From Algoriphagus locisalis (GTDB lineage: Bacteria; Bacteroidota; Bacteroidia; Cytophagales; Cyclobacteriaceae): a stretch of 64,000 nt of DNA. Below, piece by piece: positions 9,310 through 17,016 of this stretch. Position 1 is the first letter of the stretch. Each line of letters starts with the position of its first letter. The position numbers were made by a program, and so were the translations under genes. The notes under the pieces were generated by a model. It saw only the letters and a list, made by a program, of their open reading frames with translations. It was not told the DNA's origin and did not search any database. Where the stretch lies: NCBI RefSeq assembly GCF_900116615.1, contig NZ_FPBF01000004.1:186001-250000 (forward strand). Reading direction: 5' to 3'.

Positions 9310-10143
9310 TTATAATTGAAATTCATCTAGTTTTGCTAGCATAGCCTTTATTCGTTCGTTCTGTCTAACCAAATAAAGTATCAACTCTTCTACCATTTCT
9401 AAAAGCTTAATTTTCATTTCAGAAAGGTTCACCCCATTTTTTAAAAGCCCTTTTTCCAATGGAATATTTTCTAAATGACCATAGGAGGAATAGAATTGAA
9501 GAACTTGCTCCACGGTCATTAAAGAATTTCCATTATCAAAAACATAATCAGCCCATCCACTAGCGGTAACATTAACCTCTTTGGCTTCTACAGTTTCATT
9601 AGCACCAATTCCGCCATGTCTAAATTCTGCCTGATAGGTACCTGAATAATCTCTTGTAAGCCAACTGAATATACCCGCAGCTTTATACTGCCACATGTAA
9701 GAACCACTTCCATTGGAATTAACCTTTGTATAACTTGAGGAAGAATCATTAAATCTTCCTGAACCACCGACATGGAGTTTATGTGATGGAGACATTACGC
9801 CTATACCAACATTTCCGTTATTCTGGACTCTCATCTTCTCAGAATTACCAGAATTCTTGGTCCAAAAAGAAATGTACCCACTTCCTCTATTTGCCTGCAA
9901 TGAAATCCCGTTACTTGAACCTGCATCTCCTGTTGTTCTAATGAATCCCGCATCATTTCCATCCAAACTTTGGAGTCTCACATCTCCCTGCATTCTGGTC
10001 TCTCCCAAAACATGTAATGGAGCACTAGAGCCTGTTCCAATCCCAATTCCCACATTACCTGTGGACGGAAAATAGTTTGACTGTCCATATGCAGTAAAGG
10101 CTATAAAAAGTATTACAATTGGAAATAGTATCTTCTTGATCAT
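9310..10143 (-). CDS. Secreted tail-fibre-like protein, paralogue of the next gene; first of the RHS operon
   Basis: I chose the ATG at 10143, which gives 277 residues beginning MIKKILFPIVILFIAF, a clean signal peptide ending AYGQ. An ATG 27 bases upstream would put a polar extension before it. The body carries repeats of the form NGNVGIGVMSPSHKLHVGG. The tail has the same WADYVF, YGHLENIP, GVNLSEM, KLLEMVEEL order as the downstream protein, ending in a short coiled coil. It is the promoter-proximal gene of the minus-strand operon, separated from the second gene by 31 bases. The two fibre genes likely arose by duplication and have diverged strongly in their central parts. Confidence 0.7.
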   Translation of the reverse strand: MIKKILFPIVILFIAFTAYGQSNYFPSTGNVGIGIGTGSSAPLHVLGETRMQGDVRLQSLDGNDAGFIRTTGDAGSSNGISLQANRGSGYISFWTKNSGNSEKMRVQNNGNVGIGVMSPSHKLHVGGSGRFNDSSSSYTKVNSNGSGSYMWQYKAAGIFSWLTRDYSGTYQAEFRHGGIGANETVEAKEVNVTASGWADYVFDNGNSLMTVEQVLQFYSSYGHLENIPLEKGLLKNGVNLSEMKIKLLEMVEELILYLVRQNERIKAMLAKLDEFQL

Positions 10144-10643
10144 CTCTTGATTTTTTGTAAAAGCCTGCAATTCAAATCAAAATCCTAATAAGAAAAAAAT
10201 ACCCTATACAGGGTATTGTAGGTGTACTGATATTTACATTCATATACATAACAATAATTTCTGTATATAAACTGCAAAAAAAATGTGTTTTAAAAAAAAA
10301 TATACAAATCACAGTATTTCTTAATGTGCTGAAAATCAATAGATTTATTTTTATTTTTTTTTCACTTAAAAAAAATTATTTTAGGTGTTATTTAAAATTT
10401 TGAGGAATGATCTACTTAATTATAACCTTCTAACCAAACCTTTTATAGGTATTTTTACTATTTCCAACAGATAAAATAAATTAGTAATCATGTACTAGTC
10501 CGAAGCGATAACTTACATAAAATGGCAAAAACGACCTACAAAATAAAAAGTTCAACTCCCACCACCCAAGCACAGGTAGGTTTGAAATAGCCATTACTCA
10601 ATCAATTTCAAAACTGAAAAGCCCAATGGTAGACCTTGATATT
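10144..10643. other. Intergenic region upstream of the RHS operon
   Basis: About 500 bases are very AT-rich, with long A and T runs (10270-10385). They hold the presumed leader and promoter of the RHS operon and the region beyond the radC remnant. I see no TAnnTTTG element facing the operon and no coding frame. The only distinct structure is the short palindrome at 10200-10215. Confidence 0.6.
10200..10215. promoter_or_regulatory. Operator-like palindrome before the RHS operon
   Basis: Arms TACCCT (10200-10205) and AGGGTA (10210-10215) flank ATAC, 57 bases upstream of the first fibre gene start. It could be a binding site for a dimeric regulator or a small leader hairpin. No matching second copy was seen nearby. 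Confidence 0.35.
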
Positions 10644-10871
10644 TTAAAAAAGAGGGCTATAAAGCTCACTTTTACCTGCAAATCTAAAATTGCCAACTAC
10701 AGTAAGAATGACATGGTCTAAAAGAGGTAGATCCCTAGCTTTGGCAAACACTTCATACACCTGTCTTGAACTTGCTACCCTAGGTCTTTGGGATGACTTT
10801 ACCTTGGCACTGTAGCTCAGCTTAATCTCAGCTACTTCAAACAAATCAATTTTTCTTTCTGCAGTCTCCAT
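10644..10871 (-). pseudogene. radC-like (JAB/MPN) gene with internal deletion
   Basis: The 75-residue frame joins two ends of a RadC-family protein. The N-terminal part (FEVAEIKLSYSAKVKSSQRP, then SSRQVYEVF) matches the usual start of the RadC proteins of Bacteroidota conjugative elements. The C-terminal part, LLDHVILT followed by FRFA, matches the end. The intervening roughly 80 residues, which should contain the metal-binding HxHPSG motif, are absent, so no JAB activity is possible. Because the frame is preserved, a clean in-frame deletion is likely. Such radC genes commonly sit beside tra operons, which links this remnant to the tra block starting at 11,265. Confidence 0.75.
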
Positions 10872-11183
10872 AATCTTTTTCGTTTTTGTGGAACAATAAA
10901 TTAGGAAGCATCATCAGGCCTTGGGGGACAAAGACCGAAAGGCAAAGGAATAAAAAGCGCAGCGTAGCAAGCGGCTTTATGCCGGAAGCTTACGGTCGCC
11001 CAGAGCCCATAGGACTAACTTTGTGAGGAATTCAAGGAACTAAACTCTCACCATATTATCAGATTTTAGGTTTTCAAGAAAAAACCAAGCACTATCAACG
11101 GATTCACGCGATACTGCAATCAGTCCATCCTCACTTTGGCAGTAGAAAAACTTTCAAAACTTTTTTTAGTAGCTACCACAACG

Positions 11184-11206
11184 GTGTAAAAAACTGGGAT
11201 TTACAC
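11184..11206. promoter_or_regulatory. Inverted repeat upstream of the tra block
   Basis: Perfect 7-base arms GTGTAAA (11184-11190) and TTTACAC (11200-11206) are separated by nine bases. The position, 60-80 bases before the first gene, suits an operator or leader structure. Confidence 0.45.
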
Positions 11207-11227
11207 TACCCAAATTTGCTTCTGTCA

Positions 11228-11244
11228 GCGGGAAAAAAACCCGC
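11228..11244 (+). promoter_or_regulatory. GC hairpin just before the first tra-block gene
   Basis: Arms GCGGG and CCCGC enclose seven A residues, ending 20 bases before the ATG at 11265. There is no T run, so it is not a standard terminator. It could affect translation initiation. Confidence 0.4.
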
Positions 11245-11264
11245 ATCAACAAAACAGAAATCCT

Positions 11265-11699
11265 ATGTTGGAAGCAATTACCTGGAACAGCTACTTCAGC
11301 ACCTTGGCATTAGGCATCACAGCTTACTACCTAATCATTATAGGATTATACTATCCCAAAGAACTCCGCAGCTTGATTTCCGGAAAATCATTGCAGTTCA
11401 ATCCTTCCGGTCAGCAGGATAAGGAACGGCATCTGAACAGGACTGACCAAAAGGACATTGATCTCTTTGAAGAACTGGAGATTACGGTTGCGGAACTCCA
11501 AGGCATCCTCGGAAGGGCGGGAAACATGACAGACAAGAACCAGCTGCTTGGGCAGCTAAGCCAAGTTCTGTCCAACCACCCCGGGCTTCGGGATCCCGTC
11601 TACCGGGTTGCCATTGGTAACTACCTCTCAGAGAACATTCCCAAACTAACCCACCTCAACTTCAGAGAATCTGAGCTGGAAAAGATCTGGGATGAATAA
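11265..11699 (+). CDS. Membrane-anchored protein of the conjugative element, unknown function
   Basis: The 144-residue protein has one N-terminal membrane segment (about 11-28, LALGITAYYLIIIGLYY) followed by a polar, helical cytoplasmic part. I recognise it only by context: short proteins of this layout often precede the DUF4134/TraE gene in Bacteroidota conjugative transposons. The start MLEAITW is used because the alternative frame at 11216 is a shadow. It is 54 bases before traE and co-directional with the whole transfer block. Confidence 0.6.
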   Translation: MLEAITWNSYFSTLALGITAYYLIIIGLYYPKELRSLISGKSLQFNPSGQQDKERHLNRTDQKDIDLFEELEITVAELQGILGRAGNMTDKNQLLGQLSQVLSNHPGLRDPVYRVAIGNYLSENIPKLTHLNFRESELEKIWDE

Positions 11700-11753
11700 T
11701 CCAATTAACTAAACTCCAATCAAAACATACCAACACTTCTAAAACCCCTTCCC

Positions 11754-12080
11754 ATGAAAAAGCCAAACCTTCTCAAACCAACAAGTAGCAAAGCCTTTCT
11801 CGCATCATTGCTCCTCTTACTTATTTCCATCACAGCACAGGCCCAGGATGGCCTGGCAGGAATAGCTGAAGCAGACCGTCAGGTCAGAAGTTACTTTGCC
11901 GCAGGCACCAGTCTGATGTATGCCATCGGAGCCATCCTGGGACTTATTGGCGCGGTAAAAGTCTATCAAAAATGGAATGCGGGAGACCCCGATACAGGAA
12001 AAGTCGCTGCAGCCTGGTTTGGCAGCTGTGTGTTTCTGGTGGTAGTAGCCACAGTCATCCAATCCTTCTTCGGAGTCTAA
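11754..12080 (+). CDS. traE: Conjugative transposon protein TraE (DUF4134)
   Basis: The 108-residue protein has a signal peptide or first membrane segment (about 14-30, ending AQAQ) and two further hydrophobic helices (about 50-68 and 83-105). The pattern DGLAGIAEADRQVRSYF, then GLIGAVKVYQKW and GDPDTGKVAAAWFG, is characteristic of DUF4134/TraE proteins. These are small inner-membrane subunits of the Bacteroidota conjugation apparatus, topologically like VirB2 pilins. It starts the traE-F-G order and is 28 bases ahead of traF. Confidence 0.88.
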   Translation: MKKPNLLKPTSSKAFLASLLLLLISITAQAQDGLAGIAEADRQVRSYFAAGTSLMYAIGAILGLIGAVKVYQKWNAGDPDTGKVAAAWFGSCVFLVVVATVIQSFFGV

Positions 12081-12108
12081 TCAACCAAACATCCAAATCT
12101 CCAAAGCC

Positions 12109-12438
12109 ATGGCCAACAGCGTCTACAAAATCAACAAGGGAATCAACAAGCCCATTGAATTTAAAGGATTAAAAGCCCAGTACATCTGGTACCTCGGTGC
12201 CGGTGTGCTGGCACTACTTATCGTATTTGCAATCCTGTATTTTCTGGGAATCAATCCATTTGTCTGCCTTTCCATTGTGGGGATTTCAGGAACCCTACTG
12301 GTCATCCAGATTTACCGGTTCAGTAAGGCCTATGGGGAACATGGATTAGGCAAAAAACTGGCTTACCGCCAAGTTCCCCACGCTATCCGCCTCAAATCCA
12401 GAGGAGTATTCCGAAAGGTGAAAACCACAAACAAATAA
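12109..12438 (+). CDS. traF: Conjugative transposon protein TraF (DUF4133, VirB3-like)
   Basis: This 109-residue protein has two adjacent membrane helices (about 29-48 and 53-70), as in VirB3-type proteins. The start MANSVYKINKGINKPIEFKG and the later YGEHGLGKKLAYR are typical of DUF4133/TraF. It would work with the VirB4-like ATPase encoded next (52-base gap), with which VirB3 homologues are often physically or genetically paired. Confidence 0.88.
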   Translation: MANSVYKINKGINKPIEFKGLKAQYIWYLGAGVLALLIVFAILYFLGINPFVCLSIVGISGTLLVIQIYRFSKAYGEHGLGKKLAYRQVPHAIRLKSRGVFRKVKTTNK

Positions 12439-12490
12439 CCATAATATCCCAAAGCTAAATCAATCCCTCATTTCCTAACCACTGAATCTA

Positions 12491-14950
12491 ATGGAACGAT
12501 TACTGGAAAAGCATTTCCCAATTCTTAGCATAGAGCAAGACTGTATCCTTTCCAAAATGGGAGATATCACGGTAGCTTACCAAGCCATCCTTCCTGAAAT
12601 CTTTACACTCAGCGACCGGGATTACGAAGCATTTCATCAGGCCTGGATTAAGGCAATCAAAACACTCCCTAAAAACAGCATTCTCCACAAACAGGATTGG
12701 TTTACAGAATGCAACCATCAGGCAAATTTCAGCAAAGACAACCCCAGTTTCCTGAACAGAAGCAGTGAGCGCTTCTTCCATGAAAGACCCTTTCTCGACC
12801 ATTCCTGCTACTTGTTTCTTACCCTTAAACCCAAAAACAGGAAACAATCCAGTAGTCTGTTCTCCACCTTACTCCGCTCCCACATCATTCCGGATGAACT
12901 GAACTTGCCACAAGGACTTCCTGATTTCCTGGATGCCTGCGGACAGTATGAGCGAATCCTATACGATAGCGGATTTGTCAGCTTAAACAGACTTAAAGAG
13001 GATTATCTGTATAGCAATCAAACTCAGGCAGGGATTTTGGAAAAATACTGCAGCCTTACTGGCGACAACAGACCTTCCTGGATTTCGGATATCAGCTTCA
13101 AACCCAGCCTCCAGGTCGGAAATAAATCCTGCAGGATTTTCAGCATAAGTGAAACCGATGATCTGCCATTGCTCTGTGGCTCCCGGATCAACTACGACAA
13201 GTACAGCACGGACACCACAAAATTCAGTGTGGGTTTTGCTTCCTCCCTGGGCCAGCTGCTCCCATGCAACCATATCTACAACCAGTACCTCTTTATCGGT
13301 GACACGCAGCAAACCCTCAAAGATCTGGAATCCAAACGGCTGCGGTTGCAGTCCCTGGCCAATTACAGCAGGGAAAATGCTATCGCACGGGATGCCACCA
13401 ACGATTTTCTCAATGAGGCCATCAGCCAGCAACGCATTCCGGTCAAGGCACATTTTAATATCCTGGCCTGGACAGAAGACACAAATCAGCTTTCAGAAAT
13501 TAAAAAGCAGGTTGGCTCAGCCTTCTCCCAAATGGAGGCCTCGGTCAAGGAGGAAACCGTCGGTGCCCCACAGCTCTTTTGGGCAGGGATACCCGGAAAC
13601 AGCGCTGACTTCCCTATGAATGACAGTTTTGACACCTTTGTGGAACAGGCCAGTTGCTTTCTCAATCTGGAAACAGGCTATCAAAACTCCATCAGTCCAT
13701 TTGGAATCAGACTGGGTGACCGACAGACCGGAAGGCCTATCCATGTGGACCTGTCCGATGAACCGGTAAAACAGGGAATCTGCACCAACCGGAATAAATT
13801 CATCCTCGGTCCCAGTGGGTCCGGTAAATCCTTTTTCACTAATCACCTGATCCGAAGCTATTACGAACAGGGCACCCATGTGGTCTTGGTGGATGTGGGA
13901 AATTCCTATAAAGGGCTCTGTGATATGGTTAAGGGATATTATTTCACTTACGATGAAAAGAACCCTATTCGTTTCAATCCCTTCTTCATATCCGAAGGAG
14001 ATCAACTGGACACCGAGAAGAAAGAAAGCATCAAAACCCTCTTGCTTGCCCTCTGGAAAAAAGACAATGAAACGTTCAAACGAAGTGAATACGTCGCCCT
14101 TTCCAATGCCTTAAAAGGTTATTATGAAAAGCTGGATTCAGATAAATCCCTGTTTCCAAGTTTCAACAGCTTCTATGAGTACCTGCAATTAGATTTTCAG
14201 GAAACACTCACATCCGACAAGGTCAAAGAAAAAGATTTTGACATCGGCAATTTCCTATATGTCTTACGCCCTTACTACAAAGGTGGGGAATTCGACTATT
14301 TGCTCAATGCCTCTGAGAACCTAGACTTGCTTCAAGAACGCTTTATCGTCTTTGAACTGGATAATATCAAAGACCATCCTATCCTTTTCCCTGTGGTGAC
14401 CATTATCATCATGGAAGTCTTCATCAACAAAATGCGCAAACTAAAAGGTATCCGCAAACTGATCCTCATAGAAGAAGCCTGGAAAGCCATAGCCAAGGAA
14501 GGTATGGCCGAATACATCAAGTATCTGTTCAAAACTGTCCGCAAATTCTATGGGGAAGCCATCGTGGTTACCCAGGAAGTAGAAGACATCATCAGCTCAC
14601 CTATAGTAAAGCAGGCCATCATCAACAACAGTGACTGTAAAATCCTGCTGGATCAGTCCAAATACCAGAACAAGTTTGACCAGATCCAGCAACTCCTGGG
14701 ACTTACCGATAAGGAACGGGCCATGGTACTTTCTGTCAACAAGGCCAATGACCCCAAACGCAAGTACAAGGAAGTCTTTATCAGTCTGGGTGGGACGCTT
14801 TCCAAAGTTTACCGCACCGAGGTCTCCAAAGAAGAATACCTGGCCTATACCACTGAAGAAACTGAGAAAATCAAGGTCATGCAATATGCTGACCGGTTTG
14901 GCTCCATTCAAAAAGGAATCGCAGCTCTTTGTGCTGAATCAACAACCTAA
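12491..14950 (+). CDS. traG: TraG conjugation ATPase (VirB4 family)
   Basis: The 819-residue cytoplasmic ATPase energises assembly of the type IV secretion channel. It has a VirB4-type N-terminal domain, a Walker A motif GPSGSGKS at residues 440-447 and a Walker B-like LILIEEAW at 657-664. The RKFYGEAIVVTQEVEDI segment just after is typical of TraG/VirB4. The length is normal for the family and no break is seen, so the motor appears intact. This is the Bacteroides TraG (VirB4), not the TraG/VirD4 coupling protein of proteobacterial naming. It lies 25 bases before the first TraI-like gene. Confidence 0.92.
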   Translation: MERLLEKHFPILSIEQDCILSKMGDITVAYQAILPEIFTLSDRDYEAFHQAWIKAIKTLPKNSILHKQDWFTECNHQANFSKDNPSFLNRSSERFFHERPFLDHSCYLFLTLKPKNRKQSSSLFSTLLRSHIIPDELNLPQGLPDFLDACGQYERILYDSGFVSLNRLKEDYLYSNQTQAGILEKYCSLTGDNRPSWISDISFKPSLQVGNKSCRIFSISETDDLPLLCGSRINYDKYSTDTTKFSVGFASSLGQLLPCNHIYNQYLFIGDTQQTLKDLESKRLRLQSLANYSRENAIARDATNDFLNEAISQQRIPVKAHFNILAWTEDTNQLSEIKKQVGSAFSQMEASVKEETVGAPQLFWAGIPGNSADFPMNDSFDTFVEQASCFLNLETGYQNSISPFGIRLGDRQTGRPIHVDLSDEPVKQGICTNRNKFILGPSGSGKSFFTNHLIRSYYEQGTHVVLVDVGNSYKGLCDMVKGYYFTYDEKNPIRFNPFFISEGDQLDTEKKESIKTLLLALWKKDNETFKRSEYVALSNALKGYYEKLDSDKSLFPSFNSFYEYLQLDFQETLTSDKVKEKDFDIGNFLYVLRPYYKGGEFDYLLNASENLDLLQERFIVFELDNIKDHPILFPVVTIIIMEVFINKMRKLKGIRKLILIEEAWKAIAKEGMAEYIKYLFKTVRKFYGEAIVVTQEVEDIISSPIVKQAIINNSDCKILLDQSKYQNKFDQIQQLLGLTDKERAMVLSVNKANDPKRKYKEVFISLGGTLSKVYRTEVSKEEYLAYTTEETEKIKVMQYADRFGSIQKGIAALCAESTT

Positions 14951-14975
14951 ACCGCAACCCAGAAACCATTCACTT

Positions 14976-15680
14976 ATGATGATTTACAGAAACATCCTCC
15001 GAAGAAGTCTGATCCTAACCCTATTGTGCTCCTTCCTGACGCTATCCCCACAGCAGAGTGAAGCAGCGGTTCCCTTGGCCATACTTGAAATCATCAAAGC
15101 TGGTGTGAAAAAAGTGATTGTGGCCATGGACCTAAAAATCCAGCGTGAACAGAACAAAGTACTCTGGATGCAGAATGCACAAAAGGTACTGGAAAACACC
15201 CTATCCAAACTCAAGTTGGAACAAATCGCCGGTTGGACAGAAAAACAGCGGGACTTATACGAGAGATATTTCAATGAATTGCAGTCTGTCAAATCAGCCA
15301 TCTCAGGATTTCAGCGGGTCAAAGATATCTCCCAGAAGCAGGCCCGCATCGTATCAGAATACAAAAAGGTCTGGGCAGTCATCCAGCAGGACGGACATTT
15401 TACCGCAACCGAAAAAGAATACATGTCCAGGGTCTATACAGGCATTTTGGCAACTACGGTGGAAAATCTGGATCAGATGGCCATCCTGGTCAAATCCTTT
15501 ACCCTGCAGATGAGCGAGGGGGAACGACTGGCACTGATCAATGAAACTGCCAACCGGGTGGACCAAAACTATCAGGATCTGATCGCTTTCAATCTCAGCA
15601 ACGGGCAGCTCAGTCTTCAACGGGCTGCAAATACCAAGGAGATCAACCAGATACAACTTCTCTATGGAATCAACCGCTAA
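14976..15680 (+). CDS. traI: TraI-like conjugation protein, copy 1
   Basis: The start at 14976 (MMIYRNILRR) gives 234 residues with a signal peptide (about 1-30). The open frame extends further upstream, but that part lies inside traG. The mature protein is almost entirely helical: AGVKKVIVAMDLKIQ, LENTLSKLKLEQIAGWTEKQ, and the landmark HFTATEKEYMSRVYTGIL. This matches the TraI (TrbJ/VirB5-like, DUF4141-type) proteins of Bacteroidota tra operons, thought to be periplasmic components of the transfer channel. Two diverged copies follow immediately. Here traI is not the relaxase of F-plasmid naming. Confidence 0.82.
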   Translation: MMIYRNILRRSLILTLLCSFLTLSPQQSEAAVPLAILEIIKAGVKKVIVAMDLKIQREQNKVLWMQNAQKVLENTLSKLKLEQIAGWTEKQRDLYERYFNELQSVKSAISGFQRVKDISQKQARIVSEYKKVWAVIQQDGHFTATEKEYMSRVYTGILATTVENLDQMAILVKSFTLQMSEGERLALINETANRVDQNYQDLIAFNLSNGQLSLQRAANTKEINQIQLLYGINR

Positions 15681-15708
15681 GCCAAATTTCAATTAAAATC
15701 CAAAAAAC

Positions 15709-16356
15709 ATGAAACGATTGATTCTCATTTTCTATCTGGGAAGCATATCCCTGCCTTCCCATGCCCAAACTTGGAACGAATGGTGGAAGCAGAAAGATAC
15801 CCAAAAGAAGTATCTGGCAGAACAGCTCATTGCCTTGAAAGCCTATGGAGCTGTGCTTAAAGAAGGGTATGAAGTAGCATCCAAAGGATTGGGTTTGGTG
15901 CATACCATTCAGAACGGTGATTACACGCAGCATGAAACTTATTTCAGCTCATTTTCTTCCATCAATCCCCAGATCAAAAACCATCCGAAAGCAGAAAAAA
16001 CAATCGCCCTGTATTCGAAAACCAGGCAACTGACTCTTCAGATTCCCAATAGACTCTTTGCCGAGAACAGGTTCACTGCCTCAGAGGAAAATATCATCCG
16101 GCATGTGCTTCAGTCCATTTATAAAGACTGCGACCAGATGCTACTGGATCTGCAAACCCTGCTTAGAAAGGATCAATTGAATCTCAGTGATTCTGAACGG
16201 ATTTCTCAACTCAGCCAAATCCATGCTGGGATGCAGGAAGCCCATAGCTACACCATCTGGTTTTACCAGAACTGCCATAATCTAAGCCTTTCCAGGCAGA
16301 ATGAATCCAGGGCAATTGAGCATCAGAAAAGTGTATTTCTCCCATCCATAGACTAA
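15709..16356 (+). CDS. TraI-like conjugation protein, copy 2 (diverged)
   Basis: The 215-residue protein has a signal peptide (about 1-19, ending SHAQ) and a helical body. It shares with the flanking genes the pattern RFTASEENIIRHVL, a leucine-rich helix, LSDSERISQLSQIH and a final LSLSR motif. That supports descent from the same ancestor as copies 1 and 3. It has an early WNEWWKQKDTQKKYLAEQ region that copy 1 lacks. It is spaced 28 bases after copy 1 and 7 bases before copy 3. Its specific role is unknown; an adaptor or surface-exposed channel component is a guess. Confidence 0.7.
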   Translation: MKRLILIFYLGSISLPSHAQTWNEWWKQKDTQKKYLAEQLIALKAYGAVLKEGYEVASKGLGLVHTIQNGDYTQHETYFSSFSSINPQIKNHPKAEKTIALYSKTRQLTLQIPNRLFAENRFTASEENIIRHVLQSIYKDCDQMLLDLQTLLRKDQLNLSDSERISQLSQIHAGMQEAHSYTIWFYQNCHNLSLSRQNESRAIEHQKSVFLPSID

Positions 16357-16363
16357 ATCATTT

Positions 16364-16987
16364 ATGAAACCATTCCTTATTCTCTTACTTCCTATTTATC
16401 TGACTCTTGGACTTCAATCTTCGAATGCCCAGGCCGAGGAGGCTGCACAACTCCTACTCAACGTCACAAAACTGGAACAGCTCAAACAGATCCTGACAGA
16501 TTTGGAAAAAGGGTACACCACCCTTAGGACAGGCTATTCCCAGATTGAAAATCTGGCTTCGGGGAATTTCAGCCTGCATGAAGCCTTCCTCAATAATCTC
16601 CTTCAGGTCAGCCCTGCTGTAAAAAACTACCACAAAACAGCGGAAATCATTGGCTATCAGCTCAAGCTGGTCAGGGATTACAAACAGGCAATTTCCGGCT
16701 TCAAAGCTTCAGGCCAGTTTACCGCAAATGAAATTTCCTACCTATCCCAGGTCTATGGGAGTCTATTCGAAAAAAGCCTGCACCAACTCGATGAACTGAC
16801 ACTGGTATTGACCGCCGGAAAACTGAGAATGTCCGACGAAGAACGGCTGGAAGCCATAGATCGTATCCACACGGATATCCAGGACAAGCTGATGTTCCTG
16901 ACTGCATTCAACCAGGAAACACGTGCACTGGCTATCAGCCGATCCAGAGCCGAGCAGGAACTGGATGGAATAAGAAACCTCTATTAA
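16364..16987 (+). CDS. TraI-like conjugation protein, copy 3
   Basis: The 207-residue secreted helical protein has a signal peptide of about 1-22 (ending SNAQ). The segments QFTANEISYLSQVYGSLF, RMSDEERLEAIDRIH and ALAISRSRAEQELDGIRNLY align with the equivalent parts of copy 1 (QLLYGINR end). Database pipelines often label this type TerB family; no metal or tellurite motif is visible and context argues for conjugation. It is 29 bases before traJ. Confidence 0.7.
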   Translation: MKPFLILLLPIYLTLGLQSSNAQAEEAAQLLLNVTKLEQLKQILTDLEKGYTTLRTGYSQIENLASGNFSLHEAFLNNLLQVSPAVKNYHKTAEIIGYQLKLVRDYKQAISGFKASGQFTANEISYLSQVYGSLFEKSLHQLDELTLVLTAGKLRMSDEERLEAIDRIHTDIQDKLMFLTAFNQETRALAISRSRAEQELDGIRNLY

Positions 16988-17016
16988 AATAAGGACAACT
17001 AAGCCTATCAAACACC

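Larger units (their letters stand above)
10872..11264. other. Leader region of the tra block
   Basis: This 393-base non-coding stretch lies between the divergent radC remnant and the first tra-block gene. It includes a GC-richer part (10,910-11,030) with short inverted segments and two clear hairpins at 11184-11206 and 11228-11244. I see no ORF. It probably holds the promoter and regulatory leader of the transfer genes. Confidence 0.5.

Noticed and set aside
994-10143. Type VI secretion effector locus
   Set aside because: No VgrG, PAAR, Hcp, sheath or adaptor genes are present, and the proteins carry Sec signal peptides, which T6SS effectors lack.
13149-13619. Long open frames overlapping traG, traI, traM and other genes in other frames or strands
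   Set aside because: They lie fully inside genes with clear families, have unlikely composition and lack recognisable motifs, so they are shadows.
16364-16987. TerB tellurite-resistance gene
   Set aside because: Only an annotation habit for this protein type. The sequence aligns with the TraI-like neighbours and lies inside the tra operon.
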